A stretch of 64,000 bases of DNA from Sinomonas notoginsengisoli (GTDB lineage: Bacteria > Actinomycetota > Actinomycetes > Actinomycetales > Micrococcaceae): assembly GCF_021554725.1 (NCBI RefSeq), contig NZ_JAIZDP010000011.1:24012-88011 (forward strand), read 5' to 3'. The notes under the pieces were generated by a model that was not told where the DNA came from, did no database searches, and saw nothing but the letters and a program-made list of their open reading frames with translations. Below, piece after piece: positions 33,603-42,371 of the stretch. Position 1 is the stretch's first letter. Each line of letters starts with the position of its first letter. A program made the translations under genes and the position numbers.

Positions 33603-36600
33603 GTGAGTCGCCTGCTCGCAAGTATGATCCGATCGCCGTCTCCTCTGAGAGCACCGTTGTAGCCGAGTACGACTCCGATGCCCAGTCCGCGACTAGTTAT
33701 CAGTCGGAAGCGGACCTCGAACGTGAGTTCATTAAGCTTTTGGAGTCGCAGGCGTACGATTACCTGCCGATCAAGTCCGAAGCCGATCTCATCGACAACC
33801 TTCGGCACCAACTTGAGCTGCTGAACAAGATGACGTTCTCGGACGCCGAGTGGCAGCGATTTTTCAACGAACGGGTCTCCGGCGCGAATGACGGTATCGT
33901 CGAGAAGACGGTTCGAATCCAAGAGGATCACATTCAGCTCTTGACGCGAGACGATGGATCGCCCAAGAACATCGCTCTGATTGACAAAAAGAACATCCAC
34001 AACAATCGGCTTCAAGTCATCAACCAGTATGAGGTTGCTCAAGGCGGCAATAGCGGAGGAAAGTACGCCAACCGGTACGATGTAACTGTTTTGGTTAACG
34101 GCCTACCTATGGTCCACGTTGAGTTGAAGCGTCGCGGCGTGGACATCCGTGAGGCGTTCAACCAGATCAACCGATACCAACGAGACAGCTTTTGGGCCGG
34201 CTCAGGGCTGTTTGAGTACGTCCAGCTGTTCGTGATCAGCAACGGCACCCTGACGAAGTACTACTCGAACACAACTCGCCGTCAGCACATCTCGGACAGC
34301 GCCAGTGCAAAGAAGGCCAAGCGGCCGACCTCCAACTCATTTGAGTTCACATCCTGGTGGGCCGATGCGACCAATCGACCAATCCAGGATCTAACCGCCT
34401 TCGGCAAGACGTTCTTCGCCAAGCACGCGCTGCTCAACATCCTCACTCGCTACTGCGTCCTCACGGCCGACCGCATGCTGCTCGTCATGCGCCCCTACCA
34501 AGTCGTCGCGACCGAACGCATCCTTCAGAAGATCGAGATATCGACTAATTACAAGCAGCTCGGCAGCGTCGCCGCCGGTGGGTATGTCTGGCATACGACC
34601 GGATCAGGCAAGACACTGACCTCCTTCAAAACGGCGCAGTTGGCGAGCAAGCTGGGAAGCGTCGACAAGGTGCTCTTTGTGGTCGACAGGAAGGACCTCG
34701 ACTACCAGACAATGCGCGAGTACGACCGGTTTGAGAAGGGTGCGGCCAACTCCAACACATCGACGGCGGTACTCAAGAAGCAACTGGAGAACTCGCAGGC
34801 CAAGATCATCATTACGACGATCCAGAAACTGGCGACTTTCATCAACGCCAACAAGGGCCACAGCATCTTTGACGGTCATGTCGTCATCATCTTCGACGAG
34901 TGTCACCGCTCGCAGTTCGGCGACATGCACACCGCGATCACCAAGGCGTTCAAGCGCTACAACCTGTTCGGTTTCACCGGAACACCGATCTTCTCCGCCA
35001 ACGCGGGCAGTGGCGGCAACCCGCACCTGAAGACTACTGAGCAGGCTTTTGGCGACAAGCTGCACACCTACACGATCAAGGACGCGATCAACGACAAGAA
35101 CGTCCTGCCCTTCAAGGTCGACTACATCAGTACGATCAAGGTCGGTGCGCCTGACGACAAGCAGGTGTCCGCGATCGACACCGAGCGAGCGCTCCTGGCC
35201 CCCGAGCGGGTCAGCAAGATCGTCAGCTACACGCTTGAACACTTCGACCAGAAGACCAAGCGCGCCAGTGGCTACAGCCACTCGGTGATCACGAACGTCG
35301 AAGACCTCGTCGGGCGCAATCCGAAGGTCGCCGACGAGATCAAGCAGAGCAATCGCGTCAAGGGATTCAACGCGTTGTTTGCGACAGCCTCCATTGATGC
35401 AGCGCGTCGGTACTACACCCAGTTCAAGCTGCAGCAGGAGGACCTCACTCCCGACCGCCGGCTCAAGATCGGCCTGATCTACTCCTTTGCCGCCAATCCG
35501 GACTTGGAAGATGGTGCACTCGATGAGGAGGACTTCGACACGGATGCCCTGAGCGGCGACGCCCGCTCGTTCTTGGAAGAGGCGATCCAGGACTACAACC
35601 GCATCTTCGGCACCAGTTACGACACCTCGGCCGAGCGCTTCCAGAACTACTACAAAGACTTGTCGCTGCGGATGAAGAACCGCGAGATCGACCTGGTCAT
35701 CGTCGTCAACATGTTCCTCACCGGGTTCGACGCGACCACGCTCAACACGCTATTCGTCGACAAGAACCTCCGCTCGCATGGGCTGATCCAGGCCTACTCG
35801 CGCACCAACCGCATCCTGAACTCGGTCAAGACCTACGGCCACGTCGTCACTTTCCGCGACCTCGAGGAAGAGACCAACGATGCGATCGCCCTCTTCGGTA
35901 ACAAGGACGCCAAGGGCATCGTGCTGCTGAAGCCGTACGGCGACTACTACAGCGAGTACAGCGAGAAGGTTGACGAGCTCCTCACCCAGTTCCCACTCGG
36001 AACCCAGATTGAGGGTGAAGCCGCCCAGAAGGAGTTCATCAAGCTGCTCGGTGCCATCCTGCGGCTGCAGAACATCCTGACCTCGTTCGACGAGTTCGCC
36101 GGAAACGAGATCCTGACCGAGCGGCAGAACCAGGACTACCGCAGCATCTACCTCGACCTCTACGCCGAGTTCCGCAAAGACGGCGACTCAGACAAGGAAT
36201 CGATCAACGAGGACGTCGTCTTCGAAATCGAGCTGGTCAAGCAAGTCGAGATCAACGTCGACTACATCCTGATGCTCGTCCAGAAGTACCGCGACGAGCA
36301 CGGCGATGGCGAGGACAAGGAACTGCGCGCCGAGATAACCCGCGCGATCGACTCCAGCCCATCGCTCCGCAACAAGCGCGACCTCATCGAAGACTTCGTC
36401 GACCGCGTCTCGGCCAAGGGCGACGTCGACGACGAATGGCAGCGCTACATCGCCGAACGCCGAGAATCGGAGCTCTCCCAGATCATCGACGAAGAAAACC
36501 TCCGCCCGGAGGAGACCAGGAAGTTTGTCGACGCCTCGTTCCGAGAGGGATCGCTGCGCACCACCGGCACAGCGATCACAAAGGTGCTGCCACCAGTCTC

Positions 36601-36709
36601 ACGCTTCTCTGCACGAGGCGGTCACGGTGAGAAGAAACAGCGCGTGCTGGCGAAGCTCGGCGAGTTCTTTGAACGATTCTTTGGTCTGAGTTCGAGTGAA
36701 GGAAACTAG
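33599..36709 (+). CDS. hsdR: Type I restriction endonuclease subunit HsdR
   Basis: 1036 aa, normal for HsdR. N-terminal nuclease domain with VHVELKRRGVDIREAFNQINRYQ (PD-(D/E)XK-type ELK), then superfamily-2 helicase motifs: Walker A HTTGSGKTLTSF, DECHRSQFG (motif II), FTGTPIF (motif III), and LTGFDATTLNTLFVDKNL with AYSRTNR for motifs V-VI. A C-terminal helical domain follows. Translocates DNA with ATP and cleaves unmodified DNA at a distance. Overlaps the hsdS stop (ATGA). Complete, with no frameshift seen. Confidence 0.96.
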   Translation: MSESPARKYDPIAVSSESTVVAEYDSDAQSATSYQSEADLEREFIKLLESQAYDYLPIKSEADLIDNLRHQLELLNKMTFSDAEWQRFFNERVSGANDGIVEKTVRIQEDHIQLLTRDDGSPKNIALIDKKNIHNNRLQVINQYEVAQGGNSGGKYANRYDVTVLVNGLPMVHVELKRRGVDIREAFNQINRYQRDSFWAGSGLFEYVQLFVISNGTLTKYYSNTTRRQHISDSASAKKAKRPTSNSFEFTSWWADATNRPIQDLTAFGKTFFAKHALLNILTRYCVLTADRMLLVMRPYQVVATERILQKIEISTNYKQLGSVAAGGYVWHTTGSGKTLTSFKTAQLASKLGSVDKVLFVVDRKDLDYQTMREYDRFEKGAANSNTSTAVLKKQLENSQAKIIITTIQKLATFINANKGHSIFDGHVVIIFDECHRSQFGDMHTAITKAFKRYNLFGFTGTPIFSANAGSGGNPHLKTTEQAFGDKLHTYTIKDAINDKNVLPFKVDYISTIKVGAPDDKQVSAIDTERALLAPERVSKIVSYTLEHFDQKTKRASGYSHSVITNVEDLVGRNPKVADEIKQSNRVKGFNALFATASIDAARRYYTQFKLQQEDLTPDRRLKIGLIYSFAANPDLEDGALDEEDFDTDALSGDARSFLEEAIQDYNRIFGTSYDTSAERFQNYYKDLSLRMKNREIDLVIVVNMFLTGFDATTLNTLFVDKNLRSHGLIQAYSRTNRILNSVKTYGHVVTFRDLEEETNDAIALFGNKDAKGIVLLKPYGDYYSEYSEKVDELLTQFPLGTQIEGEAAQKEFIKLLGAILRLQNILTSFDEFAGNEILTERQNQDYRSIYLDLYAEFRKDGDSDKESINEDVVFEIELVKQVEINVDYILMLVQKYRDEHGDGEDKELRAEITRAIDSSPSLRNKRDLIEDFVDRVSAKGDVDDEWQRYIAERRESELSQIIDEENLRPEETRKFVDASFREGSLRTTGTAITKVLPPVSRFSARGGHGEKKQRVLAKLGEFFERFFGLSSSEGN

Positions 36710-36740
36710 TGTACGGGCGTGCGATTAGTAAGGACGAGGG

Positions 36741-39290
36741 ATGACTAGCGAAGAGAGACCCGTCGTGGACCCTCGCATCAGCCTTTCTACTTGGGCGAAC
36801 AAACAATCGGAGTGGGTGCGCTCCATCGTGAGGCAGGTCATAGCCACCGGACGTCCACTGACGCAGGACGATATCGACGGCGTATACGACCTGTTCCGGC
36901 AAGAAAAAGGACTCGACAGAAGGGAGCTTCCTTCTGAACCGCCGCTCTCAGTAGAGGCAAGTGCCGAATCGGCAGAGGCACCTTTGGTGATCACCCGTCT
37001 TTCGGATATCCACGGTGTGAATGCGCTCGTTTCTGGCTCAGTGATCGAGCCGCACGATGGTCTCACTATTCTTTACGGAGAGAACGGTACAGGTAAGACC
37101 GGATACTCGCGAATATTCAAGGCGCTTGCGGGAAGCCGTACAGCTGATCACATTCTGAGTAACGTAAACACCGCAACGCCAGAGGCGCAGTCGGCTTTAC
37201 TCAGCTATCGGGTTGGCGCGATTGACGCAACCTTCACCTGGAAGGGTGAAATCGGGAAAGCCCCGTTTACAAGGATGTCTATTTTCGACAGCCCAAGTGT
37301 TAACTTCCACGTCGATGCAGACCTTGAATATGTCTATCGGCCATCCGCGCTAGCGCTGTTTGACCACATCAGTGCAGGCATACGTGGAGTTCAGAGCAAG
37401 ATTAGTGATTCGACCAGAGAGCTCTCCTCTGGGTCTGCGTCTCTCCTAAGTCGCTTCGCGCGTGATAGCAGTATCTACCCGCAGATTGAAACCCTGGGCG
37501 CATCCACTGATCTCCCCGCGCTCGAAGCGAGGGCAGATAGCGCCCCCGATACAGATGAACGGATTGATAACGCGCGTCGGGCTGTCGCCGCGTTGGAGGC
37601 AAACACGATCGCCTCCGAGATCACTACGCGGCAACGGCTCGAAAGAGCGCTCGAGCAAGCGGAAGCAGCGGCCACCAAACTATCTGTCTTCGATGGAGGG
37701 GCATACGACGCAGCACTTGCTCAGCTCGTTGAGCTTCGCAGTGACCTCGCCACGTTCCGGGGGGAGCTATTTCAGGCAGCCAACCTGCCAGCGGAGCCTG
37801 ATGATACCTGGAGCGCCTTTGTGGCGAGCGGCGATGCATACCGGCAACATCTCATCGACCTCGGAGTTCACAACCATGAGGTTTGCCTGTACTGTCGCCA
37901 GACGCTGTCAGCAGCCGCTGCGGAGCTTCTCGGAAAGTATCGGGAATTTCTCGAAGACAAGATCAGCGCCGACATCCGGGTGGTATCAGCGCGGATTGAG
38001 CGAGACAAATCTGCCCTCGTCGTCGCGACAAATGACCTCGAGTCGCTCGTCGCAGACTACGCCGAGGAGGCCGATACCCTCCCGATCTTAGTCGATCTCC
38101 GTTCCGTTGCGGATGTAGCCGCAGTAGCTCGGGATGTCAGCAAAGCTGGGACTTCAGTCGGTAACCAACTGGACGTCGCTGATGACGAGTTGATCGCTCG
38201 GCTTCATGCTGCCCGCGTCAAGATTCAGGGGGAAATCACACAGCTGCGGGAACAGGCTAAAGATCGCGAAAAGGCGCTCATCGAAAAGCGGATCGAGCTC
38301 CGTGAACTTGTTGCTGCTATTGAGCTTGCTCAATCGCTTCCGGAGATAAGGGTCCAGGTTGGCCGCGCGAAGGAAAGTGATCAACTTACGACGCTAGCAA
38401 AGCCCTTGGCTGGGCTTCTACGTGCTCTTACCGATCAGGCGAAGGCCGCTAGTGATGAGCTCATTAATCAGAACTTCGACATGCTATTCGACGAAGAGTG
38501 CAGGGCGCTGCGGGCGCCTGCCCTCAAACTGGAGTTTGTTGGCAGGCAGGGCAAAGCGCAGCGTCGTAAGACCATTGTGAAACATAAGCCCTCCCGGGTG
38601 CTATCTGAGGGTGAACAGAAGGTGCTCGCGATGGCGGATTTCCTGGCCGAAGCTCGGCTCGCCGGAATCACTGCACCCGTGCTCTTCGATGACCCAGTCT
38701 CGAGTCTCGACCACCGGAGAATCAACGAGGTCGCTCAGCGCATCGTTAATCTCTCGACAAGCAATCAGGTCATCGTTTTCACGCACGACATCCTCTTTGC
38801 CACAACTCTTCTGGCACTGTCGGAGAGTACGGGGCGTTGCAGCTATCTACACATCACAGACGATGAGGGCAAAGGCCAGGTTACAAGGGCGAGTGGCCCA
38901 CGTTGGGATACGCTCAAGAATCTCACGTCGAATATCAACAAGACGATCCAAGCTGCAAAGGCCGCAACTGGCGAAGCCCGTGCTGCCCTTGTACGGGAAG
39001 GATTCGACTGGATTCGTTCATGGTGCGAGGTGTTTACTGAAGTCGAGCTGCTTCAAGGCGTATCTCAACGCTACCAGCCAAATATTCGTATGACAGTTCT
39101 GCCCAAGATCAAGGCCGGTGCTCTCCCTGATGCCATCAGCGTAGTTACTCGCGTTTTCGATGACGCGTGCCGCTACATCCCTGGACACTCGCAGCCGTTG
39201 GCGACACTTGGGGTGGCGCCAACCCTCCCGGAGCTCGAGGCCCGTTGGCAAGAGCTGCAAGAGGCAAGAAAGCAGTACTTGGCAGCCTGA
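36741..39290 (+). CDS. Zinc-hook AAA ATPase, RloC/PrrC-like candidate anticodon nuclease
   Basis: 849 aa. Walker A GENGTGKT at 113-120, coiled coils from about 210-580 interrupted by CLYC (C382/C385), a Rad50-type zinc hook, then the ABC signature LSEGEQ (621-626) and Walker B/D-loop FDDPVSSLDH (649-658). This AAA_13 layout is that of RloC and PrrC. The C-terminal domain has R759-x3-E763 in RSWCE and H816 in YIPGHS, compatible with the Arg-Glu-His triad of these tRNA-cleaving enzymes. It lies 31 bp after hsdR, the usual place for PrrC-type guards of type I systems. Nuclease activity is inferred, not shown. Confidence 0.75.
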   Translation: MTSEERPVVDPRISLSTWANKQSEWVRSIVRQVIATGRPLTQDDIDGVYDLFRQEKGLDRRELPSEPPLSVEASAESAEAPLVITRLSDIHGVNALVSGSVIEPHDGLTILYGENGTGKTGYSRIFKALAGSRTADHILSNVNTATPEAQSALLSYRVGAIDATFTWKGEIGKAPFTRMSIFDSPSVNFHVDADLEYVYRPSALALFDHISAGIRGVQSKISDSTRELSSGSASLLSRFARDSSIYPQIETLGASTDLPALEARADSAPDTDERIDNARRAVAALEANTIASEITTRQRLERALEQAEAAATKLSVFDGGAYDAALAQLVELRSDLATFRGELFQAANLPAEPDDTWSAFVASGDAYRQHLIDLGVHNHEVCLYCRQTLSAAAAELLGKYREFLEDKISADIRVVSARIERDKSALVVATNDLESLVADYAEEADTLPILVDLRSVADVAAVARDVSKAGTSVGNQLDVADDELIARLHAARVKIQGEITQLREQAKDREKALIEKRIELRELVAAIELAQSLPEIRVQVGRAKESDQLTTLAKPLAGLLRALTDQAKAASDELINQNFDMLFDEECRALRAPALKLEFVGRQGKAQRRKTIVKHKPSRVLSEGEQKVLAMADFLAEARLAGITAPVLFDDPVSSLDHRRINEVAQRIVNLSTSNQVIVFTHDILFATTLLALSESTGRCSYLHITDDEGKGQVTRASGPRWDTLKNLTSNINKTIQAAKAATGEARAALVREGFDWIRSWCEVFTEVELLQGVSQRYQPNIRMTVLPKIKAGALPDAISVVTRVFDDACRYIPGHSQPLATLGVAPTLPELEARWQELQEARKQYLAA

Positions 39291-39325
39291 CGCCGCGCTT
39301 ATCAGCGGTGCAGCAAGAGGGGCAA

Positions 39326-39769
39326 CTACAAGTCGGCGGGGGGCCGTGACGTGAGGAAGGCCTGAGCAGTGCCGTAGCTACAGCCAACCTCGGCGGCGAT
39401 AGCACGGATCGCCCTGCCCTGTCCGCGCAGCTGGAGCATGCGGGTCTTCTGCTCGGCGGTCAGACTTTGCTGGCGCATTGCAATGCCGCGTTCCTTAAGA
39501 AGACGTAGCAGCGAGGACTTGGCGATGCCGCACTCGGCAGAGAGGGCCGTGGTTGGCTCTCCTGCCTCGTAGCGCGCGATGAGATTGTCGAGCACGTCAG
39601 CGCCAAGCCGGTCAACGAGCCGATAGCGCTGGCGAGGAGCGGGCAGGGCTACCGCCGACTGGGTGTGCGAGGTGTCCGCGGTCTGGCTTTCGATTGCAGC
39701 AGCGATAGCTTCGAACTGGCTCATTTTGTGGAGGGCATGCTTGGAATACTGTGTAAGCAGCTCGACCAA
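39326..39769 (-). CDS. HTH protein, paralog A
   Basis: 147 aa from TTG 39769 (an ATG at 39724 is the alternative). Contains two HTH-like segments: EPTTALSAECGIAKSSLLRLLKERGIAMRQQ and RAIRAIAAEVGCSYGTAQAFL, similar to recombinase/resolvase-type HTH repeats. It is strongly similar at protein and DNA level to the gene at 41368-41874. A stop just upstream of TTG prevents extension, so its N-terminus is shorter than that of the paralog and may be degraded. Role unknown; DNA binding likely. Confidence 0.65.
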   Translation of the reverse strand: MVELLTQYSKHALHKMSQFEAIAAAIESQTADTSHTQSAVALPAPRQRYRLVDRLGADVLDNLIARYEAGEPTTALSAECGIAKSSLLRLLKERGIAMRQQSLTAEQKTRMLQLRGQGRAIRAIAAEVGCSYGTAQAFLTSRPPADL

Positions 39770-40180
39770 GAATAAGAATCATTTTCATTAGACCTACCGG
39801 TCGCAACAGGGGTCGTCACAGCGTTGTGGCGACTCCTTTAATTTGCTGCGGTACAGATTTAGTGGCGATGAGGCAAGAATCGGAGCCTTTCACCACCCCT
39901 GTTAAAAGGTTTGAGTCCAGCCAGGTGTTTTGGCTGCGGTACGGGTTTTTGAAGCTAGCTCCACAACACTACCACCCCTGTTAGGTGTACCGCAGATGTC
40001 GTGCAACAAGCAACACCGAGCGGTACGTTAGCGCGTGCTGAGATTCACCAAGCGAGTGGACTGCATAACCGTTCAGTGGGACCCACTATTCGACAGGTAC
40101 GGACACCACTATTGTTAGCTTGTTGCTCTTGCTTCCGTAGCTGCGCGTGAGATTTCATACGTCCCCTGGGCAGTCGCAAC
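39770..40180. other. Non-coding region with nested short repeats
   Basis: 411 bp without a gene. AACAGGGGT (39805-39813) is complementary to ACCCCTGTT at 39895-39903 and 39974-39982. CTGCGGTAC at 39846-39854 and 39934-39942 is complementary to GTACCGCAG at 39987-39995. CCACTATT is repeated near 40081-40115. AT content is higher than in the chromosome. Could be a structured RNA, binding-site array or recombination site. Confidence 0.5.
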
Positions 40181-40810
40181 CTAAACAAGGAAACGTATCA
40201 ATTTCATCTTCAAGGCAAGCTTGCGGACATCAGCTGGGCGGAACTTTGTGACACCAAGTGAGGGATCCATGTTCCATAGTCGTATCTTTCCGCCTACCGA
40301 ATCGGGAGACGCCTTGCAGGCTTCTTTCATAGCATCGACTGCAAGTACATTACCTTCCGATAAAGTCATGTTACTGCGGTAGCCTTGCTCGAACGTATTC
40401 AATACTGACTTCCGGCCACTACCGCCCTGACCATAGGGCGTCTTGTACTCCTGGATCGCCCAATCGGGCTTCGCGATGCGATAGATGTGCGGAGATTGAT
40501 CCGCGTCATAGCCTGCCACAATGAATTCCATCGATTGATACTCATTGCCGTCGAACGATCGACCAAACATGCGAGCTATCGGTGTTACGCCTCGTACCCC
40601 CTTTTGCCCTACAATTGAGACGAGTTCACTCATGCCATTCTCCAGCTCTCGAGGCATATGGCCGGCTGACATTAGAACACATTGGGGAGATATCTCGAAA
40701 ATCTTCACCTGGTCATCAGCCACTAGTTCTCTCGATTCCGCATCAAGAGCTCTTCCATCAGCAATAAGAACCATGCCCTCTTTAGTGGTGACTGCGGCGA
40801 TTGTCGTCAT
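40181..40810 (-). CDS. Proteasome-fold Ntn-hydrolase-like protein
   Basis: 209 aa. After Met1 the chain begins TTIAAVTTKEGMVLIADGR, as in mature proteasome beta and HslV subunits. Counting the first Thr as residue 1, Asp17 is in place and a Lys occurs at 35 in DDQVKIFEI (Lys33 in the family). VLMSAGH resembles the next conserved strand (SGL/AG region). No propeptide, so Met removal alone would expose the nucleophile. Codon use is AT-rich relative to the chromosome. No recognisable ribosome site; a TATACT box 8 nt before the ATG suggests a leaderless transcript. Substrate and partners unknown. Confidence 0.65.
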   Translation of the reverse strand: MTTIAAVTTKEGMVLIADGRALDAESRELVADDQVKIFEISPQCVLMSAGHMPRELENGMSELVSIVGQKGVRGVTPIARMFGRSFDGNEYQSMEFIVAGYDADQSPHIYRIAKPDWAIQEYKTPYGQGGSGRKSVLNTFEQGYRSNMTLSEGNVLAVDAMKEACKASPDSVGGKIRLWNMDPSLGVTKFRPADVRKLALKMKLIRFLV

Positions 40811-40866
40811 ATAGTTTTAGTATATAGATAAAGACTCCAACTGGCTCCAAATAATAATCGAGTTTT

Positions 40867-40897
40867 CTTTCTCGCCCAATTCTTGCGGGCGAGAAAG
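40867..40897. promoter_or_regulatory. Perfect 11-bp inverted repeat before the 40908 gene
   Basis: CTTTCTCGCCC-AATTCTTGC-GGGCGAGAAAG, ending 10 nt before the ATG at 40908 and in the gap between two divergent genes. Either an operator or an RNA hairpin in the 5' leader. Confidence 0.55.
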
Positions 40898-40907
40898 CGA
40901 GGCAGCT

Positions 40908-41399
40908 ATGCCACGAGTCACGAAGCGTGACCAATACAAGCGTTACCAGGAGCTCCGCCGGATTTGGTTGGAGCCACTAAGCGGATCATTCGGCGTCCTG
41001 ACACCGACCGACCAGTGGAAGGTGCATGCCTTCTACCGGCCAAGCGAGCGACTGACGTTCGAGGAGTTCAATGCGAACCTGCGGGAGATCAAGCGGCGGC
41101 GGCCGGGGTTGGTGCATGTCGCCGGGAAGCTGAGCCGGCAGATCCTGACGGAGGCTGCCCGGCTAGCGGCAGTCAGACTAGAACCGATGCCGTCGGTCGT
41201 TGCGCGCGGATCGAAGCGTCGGGTTCAGCACGTTCGAGAAGTTACGGTCACCGGTATCGTGCGACCGACGCCGGATCTCCACAAGCTAGCGAAGGCGTAC
41301 CTCGAGATTGCAAAGGGCATGCTCGAAAAGGAAGAGCGTGACAAGCAGGACACCGACGACAATTCGACTACAGACCCGTCAGATCCGACTGCATCTTGA
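40908..41399 (+). CDS. Hypothetical basic protein
   Basis: 163 aa, MPRVTKRDQYKRYQELRRIWLEP, rich in Arg/Lys in the first two thirds with an acidic tail (KEERDKQDTDDNSTTDPSDP). PTDQWKVHAFYRPSERLTFEEFNANLREIKRRRPGLVHVAGKLSRQI looks like a folded helical core; nucleic-acid binding is plausible. GCGAGG lies 5 nt before ATG. Divergent from the Ntn-hydrolase gene, and its last 32 nt overlap the convergent HTH paralog B. No family recognised. Confidence 0.55.
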   Translation: MPRVTKRDQYKRYQELRRIWLEPLSGSFGVLTPTDQWKVHAFYRPSERLTFEEFNANLREIKRRRPGLVHVAGKLSRQILTEAARLAAVRLEPMPSVVARGSKRRVQHVREVTVTGIVRPTPDLHKLAKAYLEIAKGMLEKEERDKQDTDDNSTTDPSDPTAS

Positions 41400-41874
41400 G
41401 AAAGGCCTGGGCAGTGCCGTAGCTGCAGCCGACCTTGGCGGCAATGATACGAATCGCCATGCCCTGCTTTCGGAGTCGGAGGATGCGCTGCTTTTGCTTG
41501 GGCGTCAGGCGTTGCTGCCGCATCGCAACGCCGCGCGATTCAAGAAGCCGCAGCAGCGAGGACTTGGCGATGCCGTACTCGGCGGCGAGAGCCGTGGTCG
41601 GCTCGCCTGCCTCGTAGCGTGCGACGAGTTTGTCGAGCGTGTCGCCGCCTAGCCGGTCGGCCAGGCGGTAGCGCTGGCGAGGAACGGGTGGGGCTACCGC
41701 GGAGTGGGTGGGCGTGGTGTCCGGGGGTTGGTTGTTAAGGGCGGTTTGGATGGCTTCGTACTGTTCGAGATAGTGGCGAGCACGCTTTGAATAGTGTGTA
41801 AGGACCTCGACCACGAGGCCGCGGAAACCCAAGGGTTCCGCGGCTTCTGCGTTGGTGAGATCTGAACGCGCCAT
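41368..41874 (-). CDS. HTH protein, paralog B
   Basis: 168 aa from MARSDLTNAEAAEPLGF. Shares YSK, QYEAI, APPVPRQRYRLADRLGGDTLDKLVARYEAGEPTTALAAEYGIAKSSLLRLL, and CSYGTAQAFL with the gene at 39326-39769; the DNA of the 3' halves is also alike. Two HTH-type helices suggest DNA binding. Both paralogs lie on the same strand and flank the Ntn-hydrolase cassette as direct repeats about 2 kb apart. Function unknown. Confidence 0.7.
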   Translation of the reverse strand: MARSDLTNAEAAEPLGFRGLVVEVLTHYSKRARHYLEQYEAIQTALNNQPPDTTPTHSAVAPPVPRQRYRLADRLGGDTLDKLVARYEAGEPTTALAAEYGIAKSSLLRLLESRGVAMRQQRLTPKQKQRILRLRKQGMAIRIIAAKVGCSYGTAQAFLKMQSDLTGL

Positions 41875-41991
41875 CTAATACCCATCGAAAGCCCCTCCCG
41901 CAGAGGGCTCTCGTAGCCCCGGCGTCCGGCCCGGCGGCGTTCCTCCCGGATGCTCCCGGATGGCCCGGGATGCCCGGTGCACCTGCCGGGC

Positions 41992-42240
41992 ATGACCGCT
42001 CCAGCATCCCTCCCGCAGCCTCTGCCCGGACTGCCGCCGCTGCTCGACATCCGCGAGCTCTCGGCATATCTGGGCGCCCCGGTCTCGACGATCTACGACT
42101 GGCGCGCCAGGGGGCTCGGCCCTCGCGCGTACCGTTTCGGCAAGCACCTGAAGTTCGCGGTGGCCGACGTGACCGCCTGGATCGAGGCGCAGTGCGACCC
42201 GGCGTCGTCGTCGTCGCCGTCGTCGCCGGATCGGCGGTGA
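41992..42240 (+). CDS. xis: Excisionase/AlpA-type HTH protein
   Basis: 82 aa from ATG 41992. LLDIRELSAYLGAPVSTIYDWRARGLGPRAYRFGKHLKFAVADVTAWIEAQ is a MerR-like winged HTH (HTH_17) typical of actinobacterial excisionases. Followed 4 bp later by the start of a tyrosine integrase that is broken, which is the standard xis-int order. Marks the remnant of a second integrated element. Confidence 0.82.
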   Translation: MTAPASLPQPLPGLPPLLDIRELSAYLGAPVSTIYDWRARGLGPRAYRFGKHLKFAVADVTAWIEAQCDPASSSSPSSPDRR

Positions 42241-42244
42241 CCCG

Positions 42245-42371
42245 GTGAGCCGCCCGCGCCTGACGATCGGCACCTACGGCGAGATCACCACCCGCCGCCG
42301 CCCGAGCGGCCGCATCGAGGGCCCGCACCCGCTACCGGGACTGGGACGGCACGGGATTCCCGCCGCATTAA
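42245..42371 (+). pseudogene. int: Tyrosine integrase remnant (N-terminus, frameshifted and truncated)
   Basis: GTG 42245 begins MSRPRLTIGTYGEITTRRRPSGRIE, a common N-terminus of actinobacterial phage-type integrases. An extra G in the run at 42319-42321 shifts the frame; restoring it gives RTRYRDWDGTG and then a stop at 42369-42371. About 350 residues including the catalytic domain are absent. It directly meets an antitoxin-like fragment on the other strand, so a deletion joined the two. Confidence 0.75.
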
